Positions 43,415 to 52,489 of a DNA stretch of 64,000 bases are shown in pieces. Below the pieces are notes generated by a model. The model ran no database searches. It worked only from the letters and a program-made list of their open reading frames with translations, and was not told where the DNA came from. The position numbers and the translations under genes were made by a program. This DNA comes from a bacterium (GTDB lineage: Bacteria > Pseudomonadota > Alphaproteobacteria > Caulobacterales > Caulobacteraceae): contig JAVBXP010000024.1 of assembly GCA_030824495.1 (NCBI GenBank), positions 34,730-98,729 of the forward strand, in the 5' to 3' direction. Every line of letters begins with the position of its first letter. The stretch's first letter is position 1.

Positions 43415-43490
43415 GGCGGCCCGGGAGGGACTCGAACCCCCGACCTTCGCTTTAGGAAAGCGCTGCTCTATCCTGCTGAGCTACCGGGCC
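43415..43490 (-). tRNA. tRNA-Arg (anticodon CCU)
   Basis: Read on the minus strand from 43490: acceptor GGCCCGG, D-arm GCTC/GAGC with AGCAGGATA loop, anticodon loop TTCCTAA (anticodon CCT, decoding AGG), T-loop TTCGAGT and 3' acceptor CCGGGCC followed by G and an encoded CCA. All arms pair except one possible mismatch at the base of the anticodon stem. It is the boundary between the accessory-looking region on the left and conserved genes on the right; tRNA 3' ends are common integration sites. Confidence 0.95.
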
Positions 43491-43552
43491 GACCGGTGGG
43501 GGTGATAGCGCAATGCCATCCAGGTTGGAATGGCTGCGATCGGGGATAGTGG

Positions 43553-44860
43553 ATGGCGTTCTTTCGTATTTTCCGCCTGCTGTATGTGCAGGTGCTGGTC
43601 GGCATCACCTTGGGGATCGCCGTTGGTGCGATCTGGCCTGAGGTCGGGGTGGCGCTGAAGCCGCTGGGCGACGGCTTTATCAAGCTGATCAAGATGGCCA
43701 TCGCGCCGGTGATCTTCTGCACCATCGTCTCGGGCATCGCCCGGATGAGCGACATCAAGGCGTTCGGCCGGCTGGGCGCCAAGACCTTGCTGTACTTCGA
43801 AGTCGTCTCGACCTTCGCCCTGGTTCTGGGGTTGGTGGTCGGCAATCTGGTCAAGCCGGGCGCGGGGTTCAACATCGACCCGGCGACCCTCGATCCGACC
43901 ATCGCCGCCGGCTACGTCGAGAAGGCGGCGCATGGGGAGAGCTTGACCGCCTACGTGCTCGGCCTGATCCCTGACGCGTTCTTCGGGGCCTTCGCCGACG
44001 GCAATCTGTTGCAGGTGCTGTTGATCGCCATCCTCACCGGCTTCGCCTGCGCGCGGCTCGGCCCCTTCGGCGACAAGGTCGCCGGGGTGCTGGAGGACGT
44101 CTCGAAGGTCTTCTTCTCGATCATCCAGATTGTCGTGAAGCTGGCCCCGATCGGGGCGTTCGGCGCCATGGGCTTCACCATCGGCAAGTACGGCCTGGCG
44201 GCCTTGCTCAAGCTTGGGGCTTTGGTCGCCACCTTCTACGCGACCTCGCTGCTGTTCGTGCTGATCGTCCTGGGCCTCATCGCCCTGGTCGCCGGCTTCT
44301 CGATCTTCAAGTTCCTGGCCTATATCCGCGAAGAGCTGCTGATCGTGCTGGGCACCTCTTCTTCGGAATCGGTGCTGCCGCAGATCATGGAGAAGATGCA
44401 GCGGCTGGGCGCGGGCAAGACCACCACCGGCCTGGTCATCCCCACTGGCTATTCGTTCAATCTGGACGGCACCAACATCTACATGACCCTGGCGACTCTG
44501 TTCCTCGCCCAGGCCACCAATATCGACCTGACCCTGACCCAGGAGCTGACCTTGCTGGGGGTCGCTATGCTCACCTCCAAGGGGGCTAGCGGGGTCACCG
44601 GGGCGGGGTTCATCACGCTGGCCGCCACCCTGGCCGTGGTGCCCGACATTCCCATCGCCTCGCTCGCCCTGCTGGTCGGGGTCGACCGGTTCATGAGCGA
44701 GTGCCGGGCGTTGACCAATCTGGTCGGCAACGGCGTGGCCACCATCGTCATCGCGCGTTGGGAGGGCGACCTCGACCGCGAGAAGCTGGCCTATGAGCTC
44801 AACAAGGGGCCGGACGCCGTGGTGGCGCCCGTCCATCCGACTATCACTGAGACGGACTGA
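43553..44860 (+). CDS. dctA: C4-dicarboxylate transporter DctA
   Basis: A 435-residue Na+ or H+ symporter of the glutamate/dicarboxylate (DAACS) family, taking up succinate, fumarate and malate across the inner membrane. N-terminal [15 protein letters not shown], the hairpin-1 [17 protein letters not shown] serine-rich motif, [15 protein letters not shown], the hairpin-2 [13 protein letters not shown] and the last-helix [16 protein letters not shown] are all DctA hallmarks. Length is typical. It is preceded by tRNA-Arg in the opposite direction. No DctBD regulators are adjacent. Confidence 0.96.
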   Translation: MAFFRIFRLLYVQVLVGITLGIAVGAIWPEVGVALKPLGDGFIKLIKMAIAPVIFCTIVSGIARMSDIKAFGRLGAKTLLYFEVVSTFALVLGLVVGNLVKPGAGFNIDPATLDPTIAAGYVEKAAHGESLTAYVLGLIPDAFFGAFADGNLLQVLLIAILTGFACARLGPFGDKVAGVLEDVSKVFFSIIQIVVKLAPIGAFGAMGFTIGKYGLAALLKLGALVATFYATSLLFVLIVLGLIALVAGFSIFKFLAYIREELLIVLGTSSSESVLPQIMEKMQRLGAGKTTTGLVIPTGYSFNLDGTNIYMTLATLFLAQATNIDLTLTQELTLLGVAMLTSKGASGVTGAGFITLAATLAVVPDIPIASLALLVGVDRFMSECRALTNLVGNGVATIVIARWEGDLDREKLAYELNKGPDAVVAPVHPTITETD

Positions 44861-44977
44861 ACGACGGAACGCGCCTGTAATCTATGGTAAACAACTGCAG
44901 ATTGACTTGCGCGACTTATCGCGTCTGAGGCAAGGTTTCGCGCAAGGGCTAGTATCTTGGTTCTGAAGGACCACGCC

Positions 44978-46117
44978 ATGTTGGAGGCGGCCAATCGGGA
45001 CAGCGATGAGGCGGGACGCGCGCGCGATCCCCTGATCACCCTCGTCGAACTGATCGAGGCGTTATCCTCCGCGCGAACCGTAGAACAGATCGCCGATGTG
45101 GTCCGTTCAGCCGCACGCCGCATTACGGGGGCTGACGGCGTCGCCTTCATTCTGCGCGATGGGGAAAATTGCTACTATCTGGACGAGGACGCCGTCGGCC
45201 CGCTGTGGAAGGGTCGCCGCTTCCCGATGAGCGCCTGCATTTCCGGCTGGGTGATGCTGAACCGGCAGGTGGCGGTGATCCCGGACATCTATCAGGACGA
45301 CCGGATCCCCCACGACGCCTACCGCCCGACCTTCGTCAAAAGCCTGGTGATGACCCCGGTGCGGCCAAGCGATCCGATCGCGGCCATCGGCGCCTATTGG
45401 GCGCAGGCGCGCCGGCCGACCGACGATGAGGTGCGAAAGCTTGAAATCATGGCGCGGGCCACCGCCACCGCGCTCGACAGCGCACAGGTCTATGCCTCGC
45501 TCTCCGAGGCCCTGGAGCGGCGCAAATTCCTGCTGCGCGAACTGGACCATCGCTGCAAGAACACCCTGGCGGCCGTCCAGTCGATCGCCGACCAGACTCT
45601 GAGGCGGGCGCCGTCGCCTGCGCATTTCGTGGAGGCGTTCAGCGGCCGGATTGGCGCCTTGGGCCGCGCTCACGAACTGCTGACCCGGGGCGCGTGGGGG
45701 AACGCGAAGCTGTCGGAGGTGATCGGCCAGGCCTTGACCCCGTTCTGTGGGGCTCCGGGACTGACGATCGCGGTTTCGGGGCCGGACATCGCCCTCACCC
45801 CGGAGACCGCCGTGGCCATGCATCTGACCGTTCACGAGCTGGCGGTGAACGCCACCAAGTACGGCGCGCTTAGCGTCGCTGGGGGGCGGCTCGATGTTGC
45901 GTGGAGCGTGGATCATGCTGAGCGGGCGATGGACTTCCGCTGGGTCGAGCGCGGCGGTCCGCCGGTGACGACGCCCGTCAGCCGCGGCTTCGGTTCGCGC
46001 CTGATCGAGCACGGCGTGGGCAAGGAGTTGGGCGGCCGCTCGGAAATGCTGTTCGATCCAGAGGGCCTGCAGTTCCACATGCGGGCGCCGCTGTCGGCGC
46101 GGATTTCGCTGGCATGA
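44978..46117 (+). CDS. GAF-domain HWE-family histidine kinase
   Basis: A 379-residue soluble kinase. An N-terminal GAF domain (about residues 20-165) is followed by an HWE/HisKA_2-type core: H-box LLRELDHRCKNTLAAVQSIA with His191, ATPase N-box HLTVHELAVNATKYGAL and the WVERGGPPV segment with the W-x-E signature of HWE kinases. I chose ATG 44978 with GAAGGA seven bases upstream over an earlier TTG. HWE kinases often act in light, redox or general stress signalling. It overlaps its receiver partner by four bases (ATGA). Confidence 0.93.
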   Translation: MLEAANRDSDEAGRARDPLITLVELIEALSSARTVEQIADVVRSAARRITGADGVAFILRDGENCYYLDEDAVGPLWKGRRFPMSACISGWVMLNRQVAVIPDIYQDDRIPHDAYRPTFVKSLVMTPVRPSDPIAAIGAYWAQARRPTDDEVRKLEIMARATATALDSAQVYASLSEALERRKFLLRELDHRCKNTLAAVQSIADQTLRRAPSPAHFVEAFSGRIGALGRAHELLTRGAWGNAKLSEVIGQALTPFCGAPGLTIAVSGPDIALTPETAVAMHLTVHELAVNATKYGALSVAGGRLDVAWSVDHAERAMDFRWVERGGPPVTTPVSRGFGSRLIEHGVGKELGGRSEMLFDPEGLQFHMRAPLSARISLA

Positions 46118-46476
46118 GCCTGTTGCGGGTCATCCTGGTGGAGGACGAGCCTCTCGTCGCAATGATGATGGAGGACATGTTGGCCGACCTCGGCTGCGAG
46201 GTCGCGGCCTCTTTCGGCGCCCTGGGCGCAGCGCTGTCATGGTTGGCTGAGCAGCAGACCCCGCCCGACGGCGCGGTGCTGGACGTCAATCTGGGGGGCG
46301 GGGAGACGGTGTTCCCCCTGGCGACTGCACTGCGGGCGCGCGGCGTGCCGTTCGTGTTCGCCACCGGCTATGGCGCGCTGCCAAGCGACTGTTTTCCTGA
46401 CGCTCCATTAATCCATAAGCCTGTAGATCAGCGTCAGCTTCTGCCGGTGGTCCAGGCTTTCGCCACCGCCGCGTGA
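46114..46476 (+). CDS. Single-domain response regulator, partner of HWE kinase
   Basis: A 120-residue receiver: VEDEPLVAMMMEDML acidic pocket, phospho-acceptor Asp in GAVLDVNLGGGET, T/S switch region FATGYGA and the final KP lysine (IHKPV). This receiver subtype (DVNLGGGE) typically accompanies HWE kinases. It is translationally coupled to the kinase (ATGA) and very likely its direct phosphate acceptor. The absence of an output domain suggests a phosphorelay or feedback role. Confidence 0.92.
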   Translation: MSLLRVILVEDEPLVAMMMEDMLADLGCEVAASFGALGAALSWLAEQQTPPDGAVLDVNLGGGETVFPLATALRARGVPFVFATGYGALPSDCFPDAPLIHKPVDQRQLLPVVQAFATAA

Positions 46477-46526
46477 GAGCTCGACGGGCGTGATTGATCG
46501 GCAGTCACGGCCCAACGGGATGCTGG

Positions 46527-47360
46527 ATGCTGACGGCGGAACCTTCCCTGATCGCGAGCGGCGTTGCGCGCCGCAGCCTGCTCGCCGGGATCGGAAGTCT
46601 CGTGGCGTTGCCGGCCATCGCATCACCGCCGGGAATCAGGGCCGAGGCCTGGGTCGCTTACGAGGCGCGCCTGCGGGCGCGTCTGGTCGATGCCGGCGGC
46701 GGACGCTTCGATCCATTGGCCGAGCGGCGGCTTCTCGATCTGACCAATGCCGCCAGGGTGTCAAACGGCGCAGGAGCCTGTGGCTGGAGCGAGGAACTGG
46801 CCTTGACCGCTCGGGCTCATGCCGCCGACCTGGCTGATCGAAACTATATAGAGCATCTGGCGCCAGAGGGCTTTGATCCGACCCATCGGATCGGCGTTTT
46901 GGCGCGGCGGATGATCGGCTCGGCCAGCGAGAACATCGCCTATCGCCAAGCCTCATCGCCGGCCTCGGCGCAGGAGTTGATGGGCATATGGCGCGGCAGC
47001 GAGCGTCACTGGACGAACCTGCTGGCGCCGGCCCATGACCACGTCGGGTTCGGCGTCGCCATCCGTGGGGACCGCACCTACTGCGTCGGCCTCTACGCCC
47101 GTCCGGATGGAGAACTGGCTGCGCCGCTGCCGTTCAGGATCGATACGGTCGCAGCCCTCTCGAATGTCCTCGACCGAGGTTCTCCGCACATTGAGAGCTT
47201 CTCCTTCACCGACCCGCTGGACGAGGCGGCGAGGATCGCGGTCGGCCAGGATGCGGCGGCCACAGGCCTGACGCCGGGCGTCTATCAGCTGCGCCCCAGG
47301 GTGCGGGTGGACGCGCGGCGCTATCAGATCCTCTGGGGACCGATCTTCGTCCGCGTGTAG
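46527..47360 (+). CDS. CAP/SCP-domain secreted protein
   Basis: A ~277-residue protein with an N-terminal ARRSLLAGIGSLVALPAIAS leader (Tat- or Sec-like export signal) and a CAP/SCP domain: LLDLTNAARVSNG, LALTARAHAADLADRNYIEH, SENIAYRQ and GIWRGSERHWTNLLAPAHDHVGFGV, the His and Glu residues of the CAP cavity. A C-terminal ~90-residue extension follows. I chose ATG 46527 over TTG 46494. Bacterial CAP proteins are extracytoplasmic with poorly known roles. It is separate from the two-component pair upstream (50-base gap) but the same strand. Confidence 0.85.
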   Translation: MLTAEPSLIASGVARRSLLAGIGSLVALPAIASPPGIRAEAWVAYEARLRARLVDAGGGRFDPLAERRLLDLTNAARVSNGAGACGWSEELALTARAHAADLADRNYIEHLAPEGFDPTHRIGVLARRMIGSASENIAYRQASSPASAQELMGIWRGSERHWTNLLAPAHDHVGFGVAIRGDRTYCVGLYARPDGELAAPLPFRIDTVAALSNVLDRGSPHIESFSFTDPLDEAARIAVGQDAAATGLTPGVYQLRPRVRVDARRYQILWGPIFVRV

Positions 47361-47372
47361 CGACCACGAAAA

Positions 47373-47396
47373 ACGCCCGACCTTGCGGCCGGGCGT
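47373..47396 (-). terminator. Rho-independent terminator of cdnL, possibly bidirectional
   Basis: Stem ACGCCCG / CGGGCGT with inner CC/GG pairs, followed on the minus strand by TTTTT. It lies between the convergent CAP-domain gene and cdnL, about 28 bases past the cdnL stop. Confidence 0.8.
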
Positions 47397-47423
47397 CTTG
47401 AAGTCGATTTTCGTCGCGCGCCC

Positions 47424-47933
47424 TTAGGCGGCGACGGCCTTGATCAGGCTCTTGTTCAGGATGCCGATGGCGGCGTCGCGGTCGATGCGCTCGATGGCGG
47501 CGACTTCGCGGGCCATGCGGTCCAGGGCCGATTCGTAGAGCTGGCGCTCCGAATAGGACTGTTCCGGTTGGTTCTCGGCGCGGTGCAGGTCGCGCACCAC
47601 TTCGGCGATCGAGATCAGGTCGCCGGAATTGATCTTGGCTTCATATTCCTGGGCGCGACGCGACCACATGGTGCGCTTCACGCGAGCGCGGCCCTTCAGG
47701 GTGGTCAGCGCCTGGCTGACGACATTGCCTTCGGCCAGCGAACGCAGGCCCGCACCGCGAGCTTTCGCCGTCGGAACGCGAAGGGTCATCTTCTCATGGT
47801 CGAAGGTAATGACGTAAACTTCGAGGGAATAGCCGGCGACTTCCTGGGTTTCGATCCCCTGTACCTGGCCCACGCCGTGGGCCGGATAGACGACATGGTC
47901 GCCGACGGAGAATTCCAGACCGCTCTTGCTCAT
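47424..47933 (-). CDS. cdnL: CarD/CdnL-family RNA polymerase-binding regulator
   Basis: A 169-residue CarD_CdnL_TRCF-type protein. The N-terminal RNA-polymerase-interacting domain has FSVGDHVVYPAHGVGQVQGIE, and the C-terminal helical DNA-binding domain contains VVSQALTTLKGRARVKRTMWSRRAQEYEAKINSGD-type features (RAQEY, LAEVVRDLHR-like IAEVVRDL). Family members bind the RNA polymerase beta subunit and stabilise open complexes at housekeeping and rRNA promoters. A strong AAAGGAC ribosome site precedes the start. It is near fdxA, an arrangement typical of alphaproteobacteria. Its own terminator lies at 47373. Confidence 0.94.
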   Translation of the reverse strand: MSKSGLEFSVGDHVVYPAHGVGQVQGIETQEVAGYSLEVYVITFDHEKMTLRVPTAKARGAGLRSLAEGNVVSQALTTLKGRARVKRTMWSRRAQEYEAKINSGDLISIAEVVRDLHRAENQPEQSYSERQLYESALDRMAREVAAIERIDRDAAIGILNKSLIKAVAA

Positions 47934-48183
47934 TCGCTCAAGTCCTTTCGACGCGTCCGAACCCGTTAAGAGGCGTTAATAACTTTCCAACAGAGCAAAG
48001 GTCACCATCCGCAAAAACTGCGCGGCGGCTTACCCCTGTTGGAACGGAATTGACCTCTAGGACACCCTTCGCCTTATGAAGGCGTACACTGGCCGGGGAC
48101 GGCTCTTCTGCAAAAACGACGGGGCAAGCGTTCTCGCTATCACCACGTCAATGATGACATTAGCATAAAAATCAGCCGAAAGA
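47934..48183. promoter_or_regulatory. cdnL upstream region
   Basis: The gap upstream of cdnL. A minus-strand TTGACG (48146-48151) is a candidate -35 box, but a convincing -10 was not found. No gene was seen. Confidence 0.35.
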
Positions 48184-48215
48184 AAGGCTTGCCCCCGGAG
48201 TGACCTGGGAGCCTT
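48184..48215 (-). terminator. Possible terminator after fdxA
   Basis: Inverted repeat AAGGCT / AGCCTT around the fdxA stop, with inner GGG/CCC pairing and a T-rich stretch beyond on the minus strand. The stem includes the stop codon, so it is a weak candidate. Confidence 0.4.
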
Positions 48216-48555
48216 AGGAGCCGCGACCGGGCTTCTCGCTGAAGTACTTCTCGAACTTGCCTTCTTCGCGCTCGAACTCTTCGCGGTCAGCGGGCGGCTC
48301 GCCCTTCACCGTGATGTTCGGCCAGACCTTGGCGTAGTCTGTGTTGATCTTCAACCACTTGGAGTCAGCGTCGTCTTCGGTGTCGGGCTTGATGGCGTCG
48401 ACAGGGCATTCAGGTTCGCAGACGCCGCAATCGATGCACTCGTCCGGATTGATCACCAGGAAGTTCTCGCCTTCGTAGAAGCAGTCGACGGGACACACCT
48501 CCACGCAGTCCATGAACTTACATTTGATGCAGGGATCCATGACGATATAGGTCAT
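48214..48555 (-). CDS. fdxA: 7Fe ferredoxin FdxA
   Basis: A 113-residue ferredoxin with one 3Fe-4S and one 4Fe-4S cluster. The Cys pattern is Cys9, Cys17 and Cys50 for the 3Fe cluster, and Cys21, Cys40, Cys43 and Cys46 for the 4Fe cluster, equivalent to Azotobacter ferredoxin I shifted by one. Cys12 and Cys25 are additional. The sequence [16 protein letters not shown] is diagnostic. The acidic C-terminal extension is typical of the FdxA group. It carries electrons in cytosolic redox reactions; its partner is unknown. It lies upstream of cdnL on the same strand. Confidence 0.96.
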   Translation of the reverse strand: MTYIVMDPCIKCKFMDCVEVCPVDCFYEGENFLVINPDECIDCGVCEPECPVDAIKPDTEDDADSKWLKINTDYAKVWPNITVKGEPPADREEFEREEGKFEKYFSEKPGRGS

Positions 48556-48668
48556 CGCGGAATTAGGCTCCGGCCACTCTGATAGGGCGGCGGTTTTTCC
48601 GGCGCTGGCCCCGCAATGTCAATGCCGCCAGACCGCAGGATATCTGGAAGCCTCGATAGAGCGTCGGC

Positions 48669-51032
48669 TTAAGGCGCGGGCCGCAGCTTCACCACACGCT
48701 CGGTCGCTGCTTCCACCGCCTCCCGCGAATAGCTCAACGGCACGTATTCTCCCTTGGCCCACTTCGGGAATAGGTCGCGATAGTGCGCGGTGCCGGGGCT
48801 GCCCGACTGGCCGGGCGTGTTGATGGCCAGGCTGTTGTCCCAGGCGCCGACGTCCAGGATCATGCGGAACGAGGCGCCGGCGATGACGCGATAATCGTCG
48901 GCGCGCCAGGTGGCGGCCAGCGGGGAGAGCATGGTTCCCGCCATCGGCAGGGTTCCGCTGGACATCGCCGGGCGATCGGCGACGGGCGCCAGCACGGTCA
49001 GGGCGTGGTCGAAACGCGCCTGATGCAGCTTGCCCCAGGCCCAGGTCGTTGGATCAGGGCCAAGTTTCGCGGCGACTTCGTCATAGGCGGCCAGCAGGCT
49101 GGACTTCAGGACCTCGTCGCGGGCGTCGGCGGGGTTGGCGCCGAGGCTGGCGTCCGGGTGCTCCAGCAGCCGCATCACCGCGGCCAGGTCGCCATTGCCA
49201 ACGGTGGCGCGGGCGGCCTGGGGCACGGCGCGGGCGACCGTCGCTTTGCCCAGGTGCTTGGCGGTCCAGACCTCGTAGAGAGCCGCGCCGGGGCTGTCGC
49301 CGGCGGTTCTGTGGTCCCAGTCGCGCAGAAGCTTCAGCGCGGCGGCGAGCTTGGCGTCGTTGGTCTTTATCGGCGCCAGCAGGGCCATCATCCGCCGTGA
49401 GGTGATGTTGTAGGGATCGGTCTGCAGCGCCGCCGCGTCAGCTAGGGTCAGCTTATTGTTGGCCGCCAACACCTCGGCGATCCGCTGCATGCGCGCTGGG
49501 TTCGACCATTCGAACCCGACTTTGCGCTCGCCATAGGGGAAGTCGGCGGGCAGGTTCATCTGGTTGGCCGAGGCGAACCAGCCGGAGGCCGGATTGTGCG
49601 CGCTAGGCAGTTCGTCGAGCTTCAGGAAGCCCTTCCACTCATAGCGGCCATCACCCGGAACCGGCAGCAAGCCATCCCAGTTCTGGCGGCGCGGAACCTT
49701 GCCGGCCGCGACCCAGCCGATGTCGCCCTTGGTGTCGGCATAGACCTGGTTCTCCGACGGCGCGCCCCAGTCGGCCAGAGCGCCCTTGAAGCCGTCCCAG
49801 GTCTTGGCGGTCATGTAGCCCATTGAGCCGAAATAGGCCGAGGTCCCAGGCTCGGCCCAGACGCTGCGTACCGCGAAGGCGCGGGCCTTGGCGGCGTCGG
49901 CATAGATCACCGGTCCGTGGCGGGTGAAGTGCAGCTCGACCTTGCGTGGGGCTTGGCCCTTGACCTCGATCGTCTCGGTCACGCTGTCCATCGGCGCCCA
50001 GCCGCCGGCATAGCGGTAGTTCAGGGGCGATTTCGGATCGGTCTCGTAGACATAGAGGTCCTCCTGGTCAGCCGGGAAGATGGTCAGGCCGAAGGCGACC
50101 GTCCCGTTGTGGCCGATGGAAACGCCGGGCAGGGCGGGCTCGCCGGCGCCGATGACCGAGAAGCCTGGCGCTTCCATGTGGACGATGTAGCGCAGCGACG
50201 GCGCGCTGTGCTCGCGGTGCGGGTCGTTCGCCAGGATCGGGCGGCCGGTGGCGGTGCGGCTGGCGGCGACGGTCCAGTTGTTGGAGCCGATCGCGTCGGG
50301 TGGGATTTCCAGCATGGCGGTCTTGGTAGGCGGCCCGGAGAACTTCACGCCGCTAGTGGCGAGCTGGTAGTCGCCCAGCACGTTGGCCGGAATGTCGCAG
50401 GGATCGAGGCCCTGAGGGATCTTGGTCTCCCAGGCCGGTTCGATGTGGCGATAGAGCTTGGCGGCTTCGAGACCGGCGGCGCAGGCGATCTGGGCGCGGC
50501 CGACCTCGTTGGGTACGTTGCGGGTCAGGCCGTGGCTGCGGATGCGCACCACGTCGTCGGGCGTCCAGAGGTCGGGCGTCGAGCCTGCCAGCTTGAATTC
50601 CGGGGGCAGGGGCTGCTTGCCGGCGCGGATCTCGGCGACATAGGCGTTCACACCGGCGACGAAAGCCTCGGTGTTGTCCTTGGCGCCGGCGCCGTAGGCG
50701 GCCCATTCGCGGTCCATGTCGCCGCGGTAGAGGAACAATCGCGCGGCGCGGTCTTGAGCCACATAGGCGGGGCCGAAGTCCTTGGCCAGCAGGCCCAGGC
50801 CCCGCTTGCGCCACAGGTCGATCTGCCAAAGCCGATCGCTGGCGACGTTGTAGCCCTGCAGGAAGAAGGCGTCGCGTACGTCGCCGGCATAGATGTGGGC
50901 GATGCCCCAACGATCGACCCGGATCTCCGCCGGCTTTTGCAGGCCCTCCAGCGTCCGCGTTTCTTCGGGCGGGGCGGCCAGGGCCGAGGTGGAGACGAGG
51001 GCGGCGAGCAGGGCTGAGGCGACCGTTTTCAT
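48669..51032 (-). CDS. Penicillin acylase-family N-terminal nucleophile hydrolase
   Basis: A 787-residue secreted precursor with a signal peptide (MKTVASALLAALVSTSALA). Autoprocessing should occur before Ser250 (GSNNWTVAASRTATGRPIL), the N-terminal nucleophile that follows the alpha chain and spacer. Further marks are NDPHREH, the alpha-chain DRLWQIDLWRKRGLG and beta-chain VYADTKGDIGWVAAGK. Relatives hydrolyse beta-lactam side chains, cyclic lipopeptides or acyl-homoserine lactones. I chose ATG 51032 rather than a start 12 codons earlier because the signal peptide begins there. Periplasmic; the substrate is unknown. Confidence 0.92.
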   Translation of the reverse strand: MKTVASALLAALVSTSALAAPPEETRTLEGLQKPAEIRVDRWGIAHIYAGDVRDAFFLQGYNVASDRLWQIDLWRKRGLGLLAKDFGPAYVAQDRAARLFLYRGDMDREWAAYGAGAKDNTEAFVAGVNAYVAEIRAGKQPLPPEFKLAGSTPDLWTPDDVVRIRSHGLTRNVPNEVGRAQIACAAGLEAAKLYRHIEPAWETKIPQGLDPCDIPANVLGDYQLATSGVKFSGPPTKTAMLEIPPDAIGSNNWTVAASRTATGRPILANDPHREHSAPSLRYIVHMEAPGFSVIGAGEPALPGVSIGHNGTVAFGLTIFPADQEDLYVYETDPKSPLNYRYAGGWAPMDSVTETIEVKGQAPRKVELHFTRHGPVIYADAAKARAFAVRSVWAEPGTSAYFGSMGYMTAKTWDGFKGALADWGAPSENQVYADTKGDIGWVAAGKVPRRQNWDGLLPVPGDGRYEWKGFLKLDELPSAHNPASGWFASANQMNLPADFPYGERKVGFEWSNPARMQRIAEVLAANNKLTLADAAALQTDPYNITSRRMMALLAPIKTNDAKLAAALKLLRDWDHRTAGDSPGAALYEVWTAKHLGKATVARAVPQAARATVGNGDLAAVMRLLEHPDASLGANPADARDEVLKSSLLAAYDEVAAKLGPDPTTWAWGKLHQARFDHALTVLAPVADRPAMSSGTLPMAGTMLSPLAATWRADDYRVIAGASFRMILDVGAWDNSLAINTPGQSGSPGTAHYRDLFPKWAKGEYVPLSYSREAVEAATERVVKLRPAP

Positions 51033-51083
51033 GGTCGCCAAGCTAGGCCGCTGAACGCCGGCCGACAATCGTCAGTGCTCGAC

Positions 51084-51539
51084 CTATCTCGCCAGATAGG
51101 CGGCCAGGCTGTTCAGCAATTCCTTGGTGCCGTGCTCCCGGAACTCCGGCTTATCGTGGCCATCAAAATAGGCCCCTTGCTCGGTGTAGATCAGGCGCGT
51201 ACCGGCGCCATCGGCCTTGAATTCCACCGTCGCGACCGAGATCGAGATCCGCGTTTCGTCCATATCCATCGTGTAGCTGAAGGCGATGCGTCGATCGGGG
51301 ACGATCTCCTGGTAGAGGGCGTCATAGGTGTAGACCGGGCCGCCGTCCGGGCCGCCTTTGTTCAACTCCCGTCCGCCAATTCGGAAATCGAGCTGGTAGC
51401 CGGGGTCGGGCTTGGCCGTGTTGCCGAACCACTGCGCTTTCGCCTCCGGCGAGGTCCAGGCCGCGAATACTTGCCCCGGCTCTGCGGCATAGGTCCGATC
51501 GATGACGAAGGTGGCGTGGCTCACGGTACGTTCGGTCAT
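51084..51539 (-). CDS. SRPBCC (AHSA1-like) domain protein
   Basis: A 151-residue protein with the START-like AHSA1 fold: FVIDRTYAAEPGQVFAAWTSPEAKAQWFG, a G-x-Y-x-x-DFRIGGREL segment, and the C-terminal TRLIYTEQGAYFDG. Such proteins usually sit beside an ArsR regulator, and one does occur nearby at 52481, but here a pseudouridine synthase separates them and they point apart. An ACTTAAGT palindrome lies upstream at 51568-51575. The ligand is unknown. Confidence 0.9.
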   Translation of the reverse strand: MTERTVSHATFVIDRTYAAEPGQVFAAWTSPEAKAQWFGNTAKPDPGYQLDFRIGGRELNKGGPDGGPVYTYDALYQEIVPDRRIAFSYTMDMDETRISISVATVEFKADGAGTRLIYTEQGAYFDGHDKPEFREHGTKELLNSLAAYLAR

Positions 51540-51637
51540 CGGCTGTCTCCTTATCTATGAAGCGACCACTTAAGTATTTAGGCGCGAGGAGTTAGTCAAG
51601 GGAACGCTTCAGCATTGCGGCGACTTCTGGGGCGCCT

Positions 51638-52408
51638 TTAGGCCACCGAGGCCTTCAGGAGAGCGGCGCGCTCCTCGGGCGTCAGGTGACGCCAATGGCC
51701 TTCGGGCAGGTCGCCAATCTGCAAGGGCCCGACGCGCACGCGCATCAGATCGACGACGCGCAGGTCCACCGCCTCGGCCATGCGCCGGATCTGACGGTTG
51801 CGGCCTTCCTTCAGGATGATGTTGAGCTTCTGGTCGTGGATCTGACGCACCTTGGCAGGGCGCAGTTTGCGGCCGTCGAGCTCCAGCCCGTTGCGCAGCA
51901 AATCCAACTTCCGGGGCGTGATGACCCCGGTCAGCAGCACCATGTATTCCTTGTCGATGTTCGACTCCGGCCCGATCAGCGCTTTGGCCAGGACGCCGTC
52001 TTCCGACAGCACCAGCAGGCCACGCGAGTCGCGGTCGAGCCTGCCGAGCGGAGCCAGGTTGTTGCCGGGACCGGGAACCGCGCCGCCTTGATCCCACTGC
52101 GCCTGCGCAGTCAGCAGGCTGGCCGCCTCGACCTGATCGTCCTGCGGCAGGGAAGAGACGATGCCGATCGGCTTGTGGAACACCACGCTCAACATGGTGT
52201 CCAGGATCGCCTGGGCGCTGTCGTTGAGGACCAGGGTCTGGCCGTTCTCGATCTTGCGCCCGGCGTCGTCGACCCGCTGGCCGTCAATGAAGACCAGACC
52301 CTTGCCGATCAGGGCTTCAGCCTCGCGCCGCGAGCAGACGCCGCTCTGCGCCAGCCATTTGTTCACGCGCTGCGGTTCGGGTTCGTTGTAGGTGCGGGTC
52401 CAGGCCAT
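51638..52408 (-). CDS. RsuA/RluB/E/F-type 23S/16S rRNA pseudouridine synthase
   Basis: A 256-residue pseudouridine synthase with an N-terminal S4 RNA-binding domain (QRVNKWLAQSGVCSRREAEALIGKGLVFIDGQRV) and the catalytic domain: NKP-like FHKPIGIVSS, catalytic Asp in PLGRLDRDSRGLLVLSEDG, DKEYMVLL and EGRNRQIRRMAEAV. The length and S4 fusion fit the RluF/RluB group. The exact rRNA target cannot be told from sequence. It is transcribed divergently from the ArsR gene. Confidence 0.93.
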   Translation of the reverse strand: MAWTRTYNEPEPQRVNKWLAQSGVCSRREAEALIGKGLVFIDGQRVDDAGRKIENGQTLVLNDSAQAILDTMLSVVFHKPIGIVSSLPQDDQVEAASLLTAQAQWDQGGAVPGPGNNLAPLGRLDRDSRGLLVLSEDGVLAKALIGPESNIDKEYMVLLTGVITPRKLDLLRNGLELDGRKLRPAKVRQIHDQKLNIILKEGRNRQIRRMAEAVDLRVVDLMRVRVGPLQIGDLPEGHWRHLTPEERAALLKASVA

Positions 52409-52471
52409 GGCCCTGCATAGGGCCCGCGCCGACGCTCGCCAAGCACTTGCCGTCCGGCGAACATGATGATA

Positions 52472-52489
52472 GTTTAGTTTATGCTAAAC
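52472..52489. promoter_or_regulatory. ArsR-type operator covering the arsR start codon
   Basis: Inverted repeat GTTTAG-TTTATG-CTAAAC, with the ATG start of the ArsR-type gene inside the spacer. It is in the usual place for autoregulation. No Shine-Dalgarno sequence precedes the ATG, so the transcript may be leaderless. Confidence 0.65.

Noticed and set aside
43415..43490. Prophage or integrative element anchored in tRNA-Arg
   Set aside because: No integrase gene or second copy of the tRNA 3' end was found in the window.
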